DNA of 64,000 bases from Caldilineaceae bacterium. GTDB taxonomy: Bacteria; Chloroflexota; Anaerolineae; Caldilineales; Caldilineaceae. The notes below the pieces were generated by a model, which had not been told where the DNA came from, searched no databases, and saw only the letters and a program-made list of their open reading frames with translations. The stretch's first letter is position 1, and each line of letters begins with the position of its first letter. The stretch is from positions 45,623 through 109,622 of the forward strand of contig JAHBVH010000018.1 in NCBI GenBank assembly GCA_019637645.1, given 5' to 3'. The position numbers and the translations under genes were made by a program. Positions 9,901-18,356 of this stretch are shown here, piece after piece.

Positions 9901-11399
9901 TCTTGGTGTTGGACTATCTCAAGACAACAGGGCAGATCAATCCGCGGGTCCAACTCCAGGCGGAACAGTACATTGGCTTGGGTTATCAACGTTTACTGAG
10001 CTTTGAGGTACCCGGCATGCCCGGCGGCTTTAGCCTCTTTGGCGAGGCCCCTGCCCAAACCATGCTCACGGCCTATGGGCTCATGGAATTTACCGACATG
10101 AGCCAAGTCAGCTATGTCGATCCCCTCCTGCTGGAGCGGACAGCGCTCTTTCTCTTCCAGCGGCAGCAGGCCGATGGCAGTTGGACGCCCCAAGGTGCGA
10201 CCATTGAGAGCGGGCTGGAGGGCTTGGGCCAGGATCCGCTCTTGGCCACGGCCTATGTCACTTGGGCGCTGGCCGATGCGGGCTATGCCAACAGTGAGCC
10301 AGTGCAGCGGGCCGTCGGCTATTTGCAGAGCGCGCTGATCCCTTATCTCCAGCCAAACACACAGCTTGGCACAGCGACTTCACCCTTGGCCGCTCCTGCG
10401 CCGCCGCTCGATCCCTATGCCGCGTCCATGCTGGTCAATGCGCTGATTGCGGCTGATCCCCAGGGGTCAGCGGAGCCGATCCAACAACTGATCAACCATC
10501 TCCTGACCACGGCCCAGCGGGATGCTCAAGATCAGATCACTTGGGCAAGCAGCATGACCACCTTCATGGGGGGCTATGGCAATGTGAGTGGTCTGGAAAG
10601 TGCGGCCATGACCGCCATTGCTCTGTTGCGAACGCAGCAGCATCTGGATGTAGCAGAAGGTGCGCTGGATTGGATCATTAGTCAGCGCAATCCGAATGGC
10701 ATGTTCTATAGCACACAAACCACGGTCTTGGCCCTCAAAGCTTTGCGCTTGGCCGCGGAACAAGGGGGGGAAGCAGGCACAGCGACTGTTACCATCAGCC
10801 TGAATGGCGACCGTACCCAGCAGTTGACCATCACGGATGCGACTGCCGATGTGGTCCAATTCGTTACGTTTGACGATATTGCCTTGCGTGGCAACGCGTT
10901 GACGATGACGGTCGAAGGTGAACGGGCGCTCCAATATCAGGTTGTGGCCGATTACTATCTACCTTGGTCTGCCATTCCGCCCACCCCTGCCGCCGAAAAA
11001 GCGGTCGCCATTGCGGTGACCTATGACCGCACCGAATTAGCCGTCAATGATCTGGTCAATGTCACCGCCGCGGTTGAGTTGTTGGCCCCTGGCATGGCGG
11101 GTACCTTGTTGGTTGATCTGGGCATTCCACCTGGCTTCCAACCCTTAACCGAAGATTTGGATGCCCTAGTGGCCCAAGGGCTCATCGCCCGCTACGAACT
11201 AACGGGCCGTCAGATCTTGGTCTATCTCACAAATGTGCCCAGCGGTCAGCGCTACACACTGCCCTACCGACTCCAAGCGCGTTTCCCGATCCAGGCCCAG
11301 GTGCCCAGCAGCCAAGCGTATGACTACTATACGCCAGAGCAGCAAGAGACCGCGCCGCCCCAACGCGTCATTGTGCGCCTAGGCACGCCGGAAAAATAA
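6915..11399 (+). CDS. Alpha-2-macroglobulin-like thioester lipoprotein
   Basis: This 1494-residue protein has a lipoprotein signal (hydrophobic core, then LLLGC). Macroglobulin-type beta domains fill about residues 40-640. The thioester motif PYGCFEQ has Cys984 and Gln987, followed by the alpha-helical thioester domain (about 960-1270) and a C-terminal receptor-binding-like domain (about 1370-1490). Known members trap proteases by cutting of a bait region and covalent attachment through the thioester, probably guarding the envelope. Here the region just before the conserved FFPETLFW strand holds an extra hydrophobic segment with a second lipobox-like site (LALFWTSC, Cys726), which is unusual. 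GAGGAGG precedes the ATG. No penicillin-binding partner gene is next to it. Confidence 0.9.
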   Translation: MPSTKYGLLRLLTPLVFLLLGCPPPAPAPPPPNVFIEAAPNADLSTGLTVLGATAYLAPESQGAFLVQVHAPYSQEPQPDTRVKVLLGTPNGNSRELFRGQTDEYGLLSVNFDVPTAVAEPNQVLTIVADTAAYGQLQTSQAVYIGRVYNVLLSTDKPVYQPGQPIHLRALALDTTAMKAAQEQPLVITVTDPAGNKLLRQELATSAFGIASTDFQLDSQASSGDYLITATMGPVTSSRTVEVKPYTLPRFQIDFTQANAFYQPGAIVTGTVAAHYFFGKPVAGGQVSIQAFVTDVERVQLFERHGVTDDQGSYAYEFQLPDSLVGQLENNTAQVDLQITVVDQANHRERVEESVIVAEQSILIEAIPESGMLRAGLENVIYLQTSYPDGRAAPTTLTITGLATPTQTVPTDEFGLATITITPTTQRDLNFTLTAVDAAGQAASAAITLGGSGAGPAVLLRPEKVQYQIGETLNVDIHVATANSEGITTAYLDIIKGRQTFGLAALPVAQGVAQAAIDLDGSLLGTLELNAYVITAQGDIVRDRRLILVNPAPAAVTVQANADVYRPGETATLAIQVQREGKPMAGVIGLSIVDESVFAIGTQEPGFARTYFLLDRELQEPRYEIHDFAPLQGSDPSPYDKRSARSAQQLALAGFFAEELAAMAQPAAVAVAATGTPAATQAWGWANRIALGAPLLGLAFYDGSRRRRYGFIGLVLLSLALFWTSCAVPAAPAGEMAAPASEAPAALAIPAETTATRGEPGEPPRLRQFFPETLFWQPELTTDANGQVQVEVPIADSITTWRVSVLASDQDGNLGSAEMGMRVFQDFFVEPDLPRFLTVGDEVAVPVSLFNYLAEAQAIQLQVSEAAWFDFVEAPQLNLTLAPNEVTVAYIPIRVTAFGQHDFQLTATGSHMSDAVRRPVEVLPDGKAQATAMSGKLAATQSFTVAVPAQAIPGTPRLTVKIYPGIVSQMIDGLEGMLQQPYGCFEQTSSTTYPNVLVLDYLKTTGQINPRVQLQAEQYIGLGYQRLLSFEVPGMPGGFSLFGEAPAQTMLTAYGLMEFTDMSQVSYVDPLLLERTALFLFQRQQADGSWTPQGATIESGLEGLGQDPLLATAYVTWALADAGYANSEPVQRAVGYLQSALIPYLQPNTQLGTATSPLAAPAPPLDPYAASMLVNALIAADPQGSAEPIQQLINHLLTTAQRDAQDQITWASSMTTFMGGYGNVSGLESAAMTAIALLRTQQHLDVAEGALDWIISQRNPNGMFYSTQTTVLALKALRLAAEQGGEAGTATVTISLNGDRTQQLTITDATADVVQFVTFDDIALRGNALTMTVEGERALQYQVVADYYLPWSAIPPTPAAEKAVAIAVTYDRTELAVNDLVNVTAAVELLAPGMAGTLLVDLGIPPGFQPLTEDLDALVAQGLIARYELTGRQILVYLTNVPSGQRYTLPYRLQARFPIQAQVPSSQAYDYYTPEQQETAPPQRVIVRLGTPEK

Positions 11400-11435
11400 G
11401 GGCCGATCACAGCCGAAATCAAGGTACATGAAAAG

Positions 11436-11483
11436 CCCTGTGTAAAGGCCAGGTTTCTTGGAGAACTTGGCCTTTACACAGGG
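11436..11483. terminator. Bidirectional terminator hairpin
   Basis: CCCTGTGTAAAGGCCA (11436-11451) and its complement (11468-11483) form a 16-bp stem between the convergent stops at 11399 and 11509. It is not a member of the palindrome families. Confidence 0.8.
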
Positions 11484-11508
11484 GAGCGATACGGTGTAGG
11501 TGGCGAGA

Positions 11509-12879
11509 CTAAGCTGGAATCGCCGGGGTATCAATTTTGGCGACAGCGGCATCAATTTCAGCTTGGCTTAGCTCATGGCGTTGTAGGCGACCAGAGAAAT
11601 AGGCTTCGTAGGCGCCCAGGTCAAAATGGCCGTGTCCACAGAGATTGAAGAGAATGGTTCGGCTGACGCCTGCTTCCTTGGCGCGGTTGGCTTCGCGTAC
11701 AGCCGAGGCAATGGCATGATTCGCTTCGGGCGCGGGGATAATGCCCTCGGTGCGGGCAAAGAGGAGACCGGCATCGAAGCTTTCCAGTTGATCAATGGCT
11801 TCGGCTTCGATCAGCTTGTCTTTGAGCAATTGACTGACCACCACACCAGCACCATGATAGCGCAGCCCGCCCGCATGGATCTTGGCGGGGACAAAGGTAT
11901 GGCCCAGCGTATACATGGGTAGGAGCGGCGTCATGCCAACCGTGTCGCCAAAGTCATAACGGAAGACACCGCGTGTCAATTTCGGGGCCGAGGTAGGTTC
12001 GCTGGCGACACAGCGGATGGTTTTGCCTTCAACCAAGTTGAGCCGCAGGAAGGGAAAGGCCAGGCCAGCAAAATTGGAGCCCCCGCCAAAGGGTGCGATG
12101 ACGACATCGGGCAGATCACCCGCCTTTTCCATCTGTTTGAGTGCTTCTTGCCCAATGATGGTCTGATGCATCAACACATGGTTTAAGACACTGCCCAAAG
12201 AGTACTTAGCGTCATCATTCGTGGCCGCTACTTCAACCGCTTCGGAAATGGCAATGCCTAAGCTCCCCGGCGAATCGGGATCTTCCGCCAGAATGCGGCG
12301 GCCAGCCTCGGTGCGATTGGAGGGCGAAGGATAGACATCCGCGCCCCAGGTATTCATCATCAACTTGCGATAGGGCTTCTGCTCATAGCTGATTTTGACC
12401 ATGTAGACTTCACAGCGTATGCCAAAATGTTGGCAAGCAAAACTCAGCGCGCTGCCCCATTGACCAGCCCCTGTCTCGGTGGTGATACGGCTGACGCCTT
12501 CTTGCTTGTTGTAATAGGCTTGTGGGACAGCCGTATTGGGTTTATGAGAGCCAGCCGGGCTCACGCCTTCGTATTTATAATAGATCTTGGCGGGGGTATC
12601 TAGCGCTTTCTCCAGATTATGGGCGCGGTAGAGTGGTGTTGGCCGCCACAACTTGTAGACATCGCGGACTTCTTCGGGAATCGCGATCCACCGTTCTTGG
12701 CTCACTTCTTGCTGAATGAGCGCCATGGGAAAGAGCGGGGCTAGGGCATCTGGCCCAATCGGTTCGTGGGTGGCAGGGTGCAGGGGTGGCAGCGGTTTAT
12801 TGGGCATATCGGCCACAATATTGTACCACTGCTCTGGGATCTCATCTTCAGTTAGCGTAATCTTATGTTGGTTGCTCAT
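11509..12879 (-). CDS. trpB2: Tryptophan synthase beta-like, TrpB2 class
   Basis: The protein has 456 residues, is PLP-dependent and cytoplasmic, and makes tryptophan from indole and serine. The PLP lysine is Lys113 in GSHKPNTA. The cofactor loop ETGAGQWG and the phosphate-binding glycines (APFGGGSNF) are intact. The long N-terminus (about 60 residues before the fold) and the [14 protein letters not shown] segment are typical of the TrpB2 group rather than the TrpA-bound TrpB1. No trpA or other trp gene is nearby, in line with a stand-alone TrpB2 that may salvage indole. GGAGGA lies 5-6 nt before the ATG. A hairpin with a U-run in the leader (12922-12947) hints at attenuation. Confidence 0.92.
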   Translation of the reverse strand: MSNQHKITLTEDEIPEQWYNIVADMPNKPLPPLHPATHEPIGPDALAPLFPMALIQQEVSQERWIAIPEEVRDVYKLWRPTPLYRAHNLEKALDTPAKIYYKYEGVSPAGSHKPNTAVPQAYYNKQEGVSRITTETGAGQWGSALSFACQHFGIRCEVYMVKISYEQKPYRKLMMNTWGADVYPSPSNRTEAGRRILAEDPDSPGSLGIAISEAVEVAATNDDAKYSLGSVLNHVLMHQTIIGQEALKQMEKAGDLPDVVIAPFGGGSNFAGLAFPFLRLNLVEGKTIRCVASEPTSAPKLTRGVFRYDFGDTVGMTPLLPMYTLGHTFVPAKIHAGGLRYHGAGVVVSQLLKDKLIEAEAIDQLESFDAGLLFARTEGIIPAPEANHAIASAVREANRAKEAGVSRTILFNLCGHGHFDLGAYEAYFSGRLQRHELSQAEIDAAVAKIDTPAIPA

Positions 12880-13536
12880 AGTTCCTCCAATAGATTAAGT
12901 CCGATCGATGCTGTCTACAACAAAAAAGGAAGGTGAATTCCACCTTTCGTCGGAGGTAGAGAAGATCTCTTTATGCTATTGTAGTCTTATTCTCTAAAAC
13001 GCATAGCGGATCATACTTCAACTAAAGTAAGCATAAAGTAAGCAAATCAAATCGCCTCACCCACGCTAATGCTAGCACCAGCCCAGCGGTGCAACCACGC
13101 AACGGCAGGTAGCGTATTGGGGTGATCCTACCATTAGGAAAGGTAAGGAAAGGGTAAGGAAAGTCTTGGCAGCTATGATAGCTCCTGCATTGTACATGCA
13201 AGCAGCCCTGCAAAGCAAGCTCTTCCCCCAGGACGGCTGCCATCCCTTTGGCTGTCTAGCGCAACGCCACAACCTAGCTCCCCCCTCAATCTTCTATCGC
13301 TGTCTTCTGTCTCTCTTTCCGTTCTCTTGTCTGTCCATCGTATCCATCATTGGTTGCAGGAAATGCGAGATTTATGTAACATAGAACACGGTTCGGCTTC
13401 AACTTTTCTTCCCCGCATCCCATCGTAAGAAGCCTTCTATCGCGAACAACGACCACCAACTCTGTTCTCACCCAAGTCTGTCAGAAAGTAATTGTGTCGT
13501 GCCCTATGGGCAAAGTGAAAAAAGGAACTTATCTCT
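12880..13536. other. Intergenic region between divergent trpB2 and protease genes
   Basis: No gene is supported. The trpB2 side holds the leader hairpin at 12922-12947. The protease side ends with an AAAAAAGGAAC ribosome binding site. The middle is of ordinary composition, with short pyrimidine-rich runs near 13285-13340. Confidence 0.65.
12922..12947 (-). promoter_or_regulatory. Terminator-like hairpin in trpB2 leader (possible attenuator)
   Basis: On the minus strand AAGGTG and CACCTT form a 6-bp stem around GAATT, followed by CC and a run of six T, about 45 nt before the ribosome binding site. That order (hairpin, U-run, gene) fits attenuation. No Trp-rich leader peptide and no T-box core are seen, so the control signal is unknown. 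Confidence 0.4.
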
Positions 13537-16500
13537 ATGCCTGGACGTATTTTACGCCCCATACGCTGGTGCGTCGCGTTGTCAATGATCGCAGTGACAC
13601 TTTTCAGCCAACAAAGTACGCTGCGTGCTGAACAGCTCGCCGACACCAGTACCCCCCACTCATACAGTATTCCGCCCGCCCCCGAAATTACAGCAGCGCA
13701 GGGGATCACGCCCACCCGCAAGGCAGGGATCACCATGCCGAGCGCTGCCACGACCAACTCGGAAACCAGCGTCACGAGTAATGACCAAGCGGTGGCAGCC
13801 ACCCAAACAACCGAAGACGAACCAATCAGTAGCCTGAGCGATGTTGAGGCTGCTGTCGTCCAAATTGAGGCGATCGGCACCTTTGTAGACCCCGCGGAAG
13901 GCTTGCAACTCAATGCCGCGGGCCGCGGTTCAGGGTTTATTATTGACCCCAGTGGGATCGCAGTGACCAATAACCATGTGGTTACCGGTGGTGGCCTCTA
14001 TAAAGTCTATGTCGCTGGCGAAACAGAGCCACGCAATGCCAAAGTGTTGGGCGTCTCTGAATGTGCCGATTTGGCCGTCATCGACATTCAAGGGGATGGC
14101 TTTCCCTACTTATCATGGTATGAAGAGCGCATTCGGGTTGGTCTGGATGTCTATGCCGCGGGTTTTCCGCTCGGTGAGCCTGAGTATACGCTAACGCGGG
14201 GCATTGTTTCCAAAGAACGCGCCAATGGCAAGACCAGCTGGGCCTCGGTCAGCAAAGTGATCCAACATGACGCCACCATCAACCCTGGCAACTCCGGTGG
14301 GCCTTTGGTCGATGCCAATGGTCAGGTTGTGGCGGTCAACTATGCAGGGAATAGTGAAACTAACCAATATTTCGCTATTTCCCGCGATGATGCCCTGGAT
14401 CTGATCGAGCGGCTCTGGGCCGGCGAAAATGTCGATACGATCGGCATCAATGGCGAAGCCGTCTCGAATGGTGATGATTTCAGCGGCATTTGGGTCTCTT
14501 CGGTTAAATCCGGTTCACCCGCCGATCGAGTTGGCATTTTACCCGGTGACATTCTGGTCGCCATGGAAGGCATTTCCCTGGCAACCGACGGCACCATGGC
14601 AACCTACTGTGATATTTTACGCAGCCATGAGCCCAACGATGTCCTGGCGATTGAGGTGTTGCGCTTTGACACCCAAGAGCTGTTAGAAGGGCAACTCAAT
14701 GGCCGTGAATTAGCCATCAGCTTCTCCTTTGCCGATGAACTTACGGAAGAAAATGCCGGTACGGGCAATCAATCGTCCACCACAGGCGCGCCGACCAGCT
14801 ATAGCAGCTACACAACTGCTTCGGACCGCAATGGCATTCTCTCGATGGAAGTCCCTGTCGAATGGGAAGATATCAGCGAGGATGACTGGATCTGGCGGGA
14901 GGAGCCGGTGGGGCTACGATTGGTCGCGACGACCGATATCGATAGCGTCTTTAACAGTTGGGACACGCCCGGCGTGCTCTTTAATGTTTCCACCAGCCTC
15001 GTGGAAGAGAATACGCCCGCCGATCTCCTAGACGCGGTCGATTATTCTGAGGTCTGTACGCATGATGGCCGCGAAGAGATTATCGATGGCTATTACACTG
15101 GTTCCTATGACATTTGGACTGAATGTGATAATAGCGATAGTCGGGCAGTCGTGGTTTCGGTCGTGCCAGAAACCAACGACTTCATCGTCCTCTTCGAGAT
15201 CTATATTACCAATGAAGCAGATATTGAAGCATTGGATCAAATCTTAGACAGCTTTGTCGTCAATCTCGAAAGCTCCAGCACGACCGGTCAAAGCGATACC
15301 AGTGATGACATTTTCGATTTGGTCGATGTGAGCGGCCTTACCTATGATTATCTCCTCGTCAGCGAGCCAGCACTGAGTGGCATTTTGCCAGCCGACTGGG
15401 CTGAGGTGGTCAGCGATGATTGGGTAAACAGCGAGGATGAGATCATTGGCAAAACCTTGTCCGTGTCCCCCGATATTCAAGCCTTTAATGACACCTGGAG
15501 CATGGCCGGGCTATACGTCCGCTCAGCGACGGGTCTTGAAGAAGCGCTGGATATTGATGAGTTGCTCGACTCCGTCGATTTATCAGACACCTGCGCCTAT
15601 GATGACCGCTATGACCACAGCCACACCATCTATGGCGTCACCTACACGGGCGCTTATGACATCTATACCAACTGTGATGATGAAGAGAATGCGTTTGCCT
15701 ATCTCGTCGCCCAATCCGACGATCTAAGCCAAGCGGTCTTTATTGAATTCCTGGTCACCACCGATGCCGATGCTGAAGCGTTTGATGTGCTGCTGCAAAG
15801 CTTCTACATTGCGCCCAGTGCGGGTGAAGAAGGCGGTGAGGGCAGCGAAAGCACGACGACCGCTTATACACTCTTGACCGATGAGACGGAAACCTTAACG
15901 GTTCGGGTACCAACCGAATGGAGCGATGTTAGCAGTGGCGATTGGATCTTGGATAATGAAACCATTGGGATTTCGCTCAAAGCCGCCATCGATCTGGAAG
16001 ACTATGACAGCTCTTGGTCGGCCCCGGGGATCTTCTTTGGCGCTTCTCAAGAGTTTGCCGGGGTTGATAGTGAAGATGTGCTTGACAACATGGACTATAG
16101 CGACAACTGCGACAGCAGTGAGCGCTTTGAATATGATGACACCGTCTTTATCGGTCACTATGATCTGTGGGAAGGCTGTGGTGGCACCGAAAGCCTATGG
16201 GTTGTTCTGGCTGCCCAACCCAAGGAAAGCGCCGACTATCTGGTTCTGATCAATGTGTTGCTACCGGTAGCCGATGATATTTCTGCCCTTGAAGAGGTCT
16301 TTAAGAGCTTCAATGTCGCCTTCGGGGATAGTGATGACGGCGGCGACAACGCCCTCCCCATCGCCCAAGTGACGACGAATGCCCTCAACATTCGCAGTGG
16401 CCCCGGCACCAACTACAATCGGATTGGCAGTGCCAGCCAAGGGGATCAACTCGTGGTCATCGGCCAAGTGGATAATTGCGGTTGGCTCAATGTCCAGACA

Positions 16501-16887
16501 CGCGACGACATCCTTGGCTGGGTCTCGGGGAGCACCCGCTATGTTACCCTCGATACCGATTGCACGGCCATTCCAGTTGCCGAAGCACCAGCTCCACCGC
16601 AGAACAGTGGCAGCACACAACGGCCTTCGCCTGTTGCACCAGCCAGCACCAAAGGCTGTTATCTCTTCCAAAATCAGATCGGCACGGAGTTGACCATCAC
16701 CTTCACCCGCAAAGGTGATGGCTGGAATACGACCTTCAAAGTCGCCGCTAACACCGAAGTCCAACAATGCTTTGATCCAGGGGATTACACCTATACCTTA
16801 GATGCACCACCCCCTTGGGACTCGACCAATGGCGAGATGAGCATTAGCGCGGGCGACAATTATACCTTCCCGATCAGCCCAGAATAG
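13537..16887 (+). CDS. Secreted HtrA-like serine protease with PDZ, three repeats and SH3b
   Basis: The protein has 1116 residues and starts with a signal peptide. The S1C trypsin-like domain has its triad intact: His147 (TNNHVV), Asp178 (ADLAVID) and Ser253 (NPGNSGGP). A PDZ domain follows at about 300-395. Three homologous modules of about 160 residues begin near 428, 604 and 778. Each opens with a PxxW strand and holds a spaced Cys pair around a YTG(S/A)YD(I/L)(W/Y) segment. A bacterial SH3b domain (about 945-1008, LNIRSGPGTNYNRIG) and a Cys-containing C-terminal beta domain complete it. Expected role: envelope protein quality control or surface proteolysis. SH3b suggests binding to the cell wall or extracellular polymer (inference). 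Confidence 0.88.
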   Translation: MPGRILRPIRWCVALSMIAVTLFSQQSTLRAEQLADTSTPHSYSIPPAPEITAAQGITPTRKAGITMPSAATTNSETSVTSNDQAVAATQTTEDEPISSLSDVEAAVVQIEAIGTFVDPAEGLQLNAAGRGSGFIIDPSGIAVTNNHVVTGGGLYKVYVAGETEPRNAKVLGVSECADLAVIDIQGDGFPYLSWYEERIRVGLDVYAAGFPLGEPEYTLTRGIVSKERANGKTSWASVSKVIQHDATINPGNSGGPLVDANGQVVAVNYAGNSETNQYFAISRDDALDLIERLWAGENVDTIGINGEAVSNGDDFSGIWVSSVKSGSPADRVGILPGDILVAMEGISLATDGTMATYCDILRSHEPNDVLAIEVLRFDTQELLEGQLNGRELAISFSFADELTEENAGTGNQSSTTGAPTSYSSYTTASDRNGILSMEVPVEWEDISEDDWIWREEPVGLRLVATTDIDSVFNSWDTPGVLFNVSTSLVEENTPADLLDAVDYSEVCTHDGREEIIDGYYTGSYDIWTECDNSDSRAVVVSVVPETNDFIVLFEIYITNEADIEALDQILDSFVVNLESSSTTGQSDTSDDIFDLVDVSGLTYDYLLVSEPALSGILPADWAEVVSDDWVNSEDEIIGKTLSVSPDIQAFNDTWSMAGLYVRSATGLEEALDIDELLDSVDLSDTCAYDDRYDHSHTIYGVTYTGAYDIYTNCDDEENAFAYLVAQSDDLSQAVFIEFLVTTDADAEAFDVLLQSFYIAPSAGEEGGEGSESTTTAYTLLTDETETLTVRVPTEWSDVSSGDWILDNETIGISLKAAIDLEDYDSSWSAPGIFFGASQEFAGVDSEDVLDNMDYSDNCDSSERFEYDDTVFIGHYDLWEGCGGTESLWVVLAAQPKESADYLVLINVLLPVADDISALEEVFKSFNVAFGDSDDGGDNALPIAQVTTNALNIRSGPGTNYNRIGSASQGDQLVVIGQVDNCGWLNVQTRDDILGWVSGSTRYVTLDTDCTAIPVAEAPAPPQNSGSTQRPSPVAPASTKGCYLFQNQIGTELTITFTRKGDGWNTTFKVAANTEVQQCFDPGDYTYTLDAPPPWDSTNGEMSISAGDNYTFPISPE

Positions 16888-16954
16888 CGGCGCGCTGGTG
16901 GGTGCTGCACCCGCCACAACCGGCGTAAACCCGATGCGAAACAAATAGCTTTGT

Positions 16955-16988
16955 GAAAAGGTACGAGCGATAGTGCTCGTACCTTTTC
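16955..16988 (+). terminator. Rho-independent terminator after the HtrA-like gene
   Basis: GAAAAGGTACGAGC (16955-16968) pairs with its complement (16975-16988) over 14 bp, with a T-rich 3' side, 67 nt after the stop at 16887. Confidence 0.85.
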
Positions 16989-17240
16989 TTGGTAGAGTAG
17001 TCCTGATTGACCGCGCGAGCCGCGAAGGCAAACAGATAGAAGTTATGCACTTGGACAAAACCGGTCAGGTTTCTGGGTACACCAACCAACTGCGTAAGTT
17101 CTAACAGATTGCCTAGCGCCCTATTTAGTGGCACAATAGGCGGGCGATCTTCCAACGCTCCACGCCACTGCCCTAGTTGCGTTGGGGAAGAGGCGCATGA
17201 AGGGGATTGACAAGTTTTCTAGGGGGAAGAGGGAAATTCT
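16989..17240. other. Intergenic region with a 19-bp direct repeat
   Basis: ATAGAAGTTATGCACTTGG (17036-17054) matches 6791-6809 with one difference, and GGTCAGGTTT follows it as half of a family-1 palindrome. No gene is seen. A purine-rich ribosome binding site (GGGGGAAGAGGG) precedes 17241. Confidence 0.6.
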
Positions 17241-18035
17241 ATGCAGCGGATTACACACGCCAATGGTGTCGTTACCTATTGCTTTACATCGCTAGCCACC
17301 TTGCCGGTACGCGGCCATGTGAGCACACGGCATGGCGGTGTCAGTCCTGAACCTTGGCAGTCGCTCAACCTCAGTATTACGCGCGGCGATGAATTGGGGC
17401 GCGTTGAGGAGAATCGGGAACGGTTGACCACCGCATTGGGCGTAGAAACGACGAAGCTAGTGCGCTGCCGCCAAGTCCACGGCACCGGCGTCGCCAAAGT
17501 AGACTGGAGTGATGCCAATCAGTGGAAAGATCAGACCGACGGCCTCATTACCGATACAGTGGGCCTACCCCTTTTGCTCCTGTTTGCCGACTGCGTGCCG
17601 ATCATGCTCTACGACCCGCGCCAGCATGTCCTCGGGATCTGTCATTCCGGCTGGCGGGGTACCGTCAATGGCATGGTGACCGCCACCTTGTGGGCCATGC
17701 AAGCGGCCTATAATACAGAGCCCGCCGATGTCCGCGCTGGGATTGGTCCTAGCATCGGGCCAGCCAGCTATGAAGTGGGCCAGGAAGTCCTTGCCATGGC
17801 CCACGCCAAATTGCCCAACGCCGAACGCTTTTTCACCTCTCCCAATGGCCCAGCCCAGAACCCCTATTTTGATTTGTGGGCCGCCAATACAGCCCTCTTG
17901 GTGGAAGCCGGTGTCCCCGCCACCCAAATCGAGGTGAGCCAACTAGATACGGCACAAAATACCCACGACTTCTTTAGTCATCGCGCCGAGCAAGGCCGCT
18001 GTGGCCTCTTTAGTATGGTTGCCTGGCTAGCCTAA
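17241..18035 (+). CDS. pgeF: PgeF/YfiH-family protein (laccase-domain, peptidoglycan editing factor)
   Basis: The protein has 264 residues, normal for the family, and is cytoplasmic. Family signatures are visible: the metal/nucleoside-site His in RCRQVHGTGV, DGLITD, ADCVPIMLYD, CHSGWRGTVNGM (Cys and His ligands), GPSIGPASYEVGQEV, and a late HDFFSHR. In other bacteria members act as purine nucleoside phosphorylases/adenosine deaminases and prevent mis-incorporation of L-Ser in peptidoglycan. The gene stands alone, with a family-1 palindrome 50 bp after it. Confidence 0.92.
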   Translation: MQRITHANGVVTYCFTSLATLPVRGHVSTRHGGVSPEPWQSLNLSITRGDELGRVEENRERLTTALGVETTKLVRCRQVHGTGVAKVDWSDANQWKDQTDGLITDTVGLPLLLLFADCVPIMLYDPRQHVLGICHSGWRGTVNGMVTATLWAMQAAYNTEPADVRAGIGPSIGPASYEVGQEVLAMAHAKLPNAERFFTSPNGPAQNPYFDLWAANTALLVEAGVPATQIEVSQLDTAQNTHDFFSHRAEQGRCGLFSMVAWLA

Positions 18036-18085
18036 CCCCCTTGTTACTGCTGGTAGACAAAAGATTGCCCCTTCATCCCTAACCA

Positions 18086-18117
18086 GACCTGACAGGTTTT
18101 GCAAAACCTGCCAGGTC
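18086..18117. repeat. Family-1 palindrome after pgeF
   Basis: GACCTGACAGGTTTT (18086-18100) pairs with 18103-18117 with one mismatch and a 2-nt loop. It follows the pgeF stop by 50 nt and could act as its terminator. The rest of 18036-18356 shows no gene. Confidence 0.75.
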
Positions 18118-18356
18118 GCCGCGACGCGCTTGCCGCTCACCTTCAGGCAAGGAACAACCCTAAGGTAAATTACCGTTAATGATGGTAACAGAAGCAAGCG
18201 ATCCTTGCTTGCAGGGATCGCCCTACCCATCCAATCAATGACCATCGTGAGTAAGCAGACACTCCTTGCAACCGTTCTCGCCGATAGTTCTCGCCGATAG
18301 TTTTCGTTGCAGAGCGTCCGCGATCTAGTACTGTTACATCAACAGGAGAGAGGACA

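Noticed and set aside
9330..9989. 219-codon minus-strand ORF inside the alpha-2-macroglobulin gene
   Set aside because: It is an antisense shadow of a high-GC coding frame; the plus-strand frame carries the thioester and domains.
12880..13020. T-box leader for trpB2
   Set aside because: GGTGG is present but the TGGNACC antiterminator core, specifier loop and the needed length are not.
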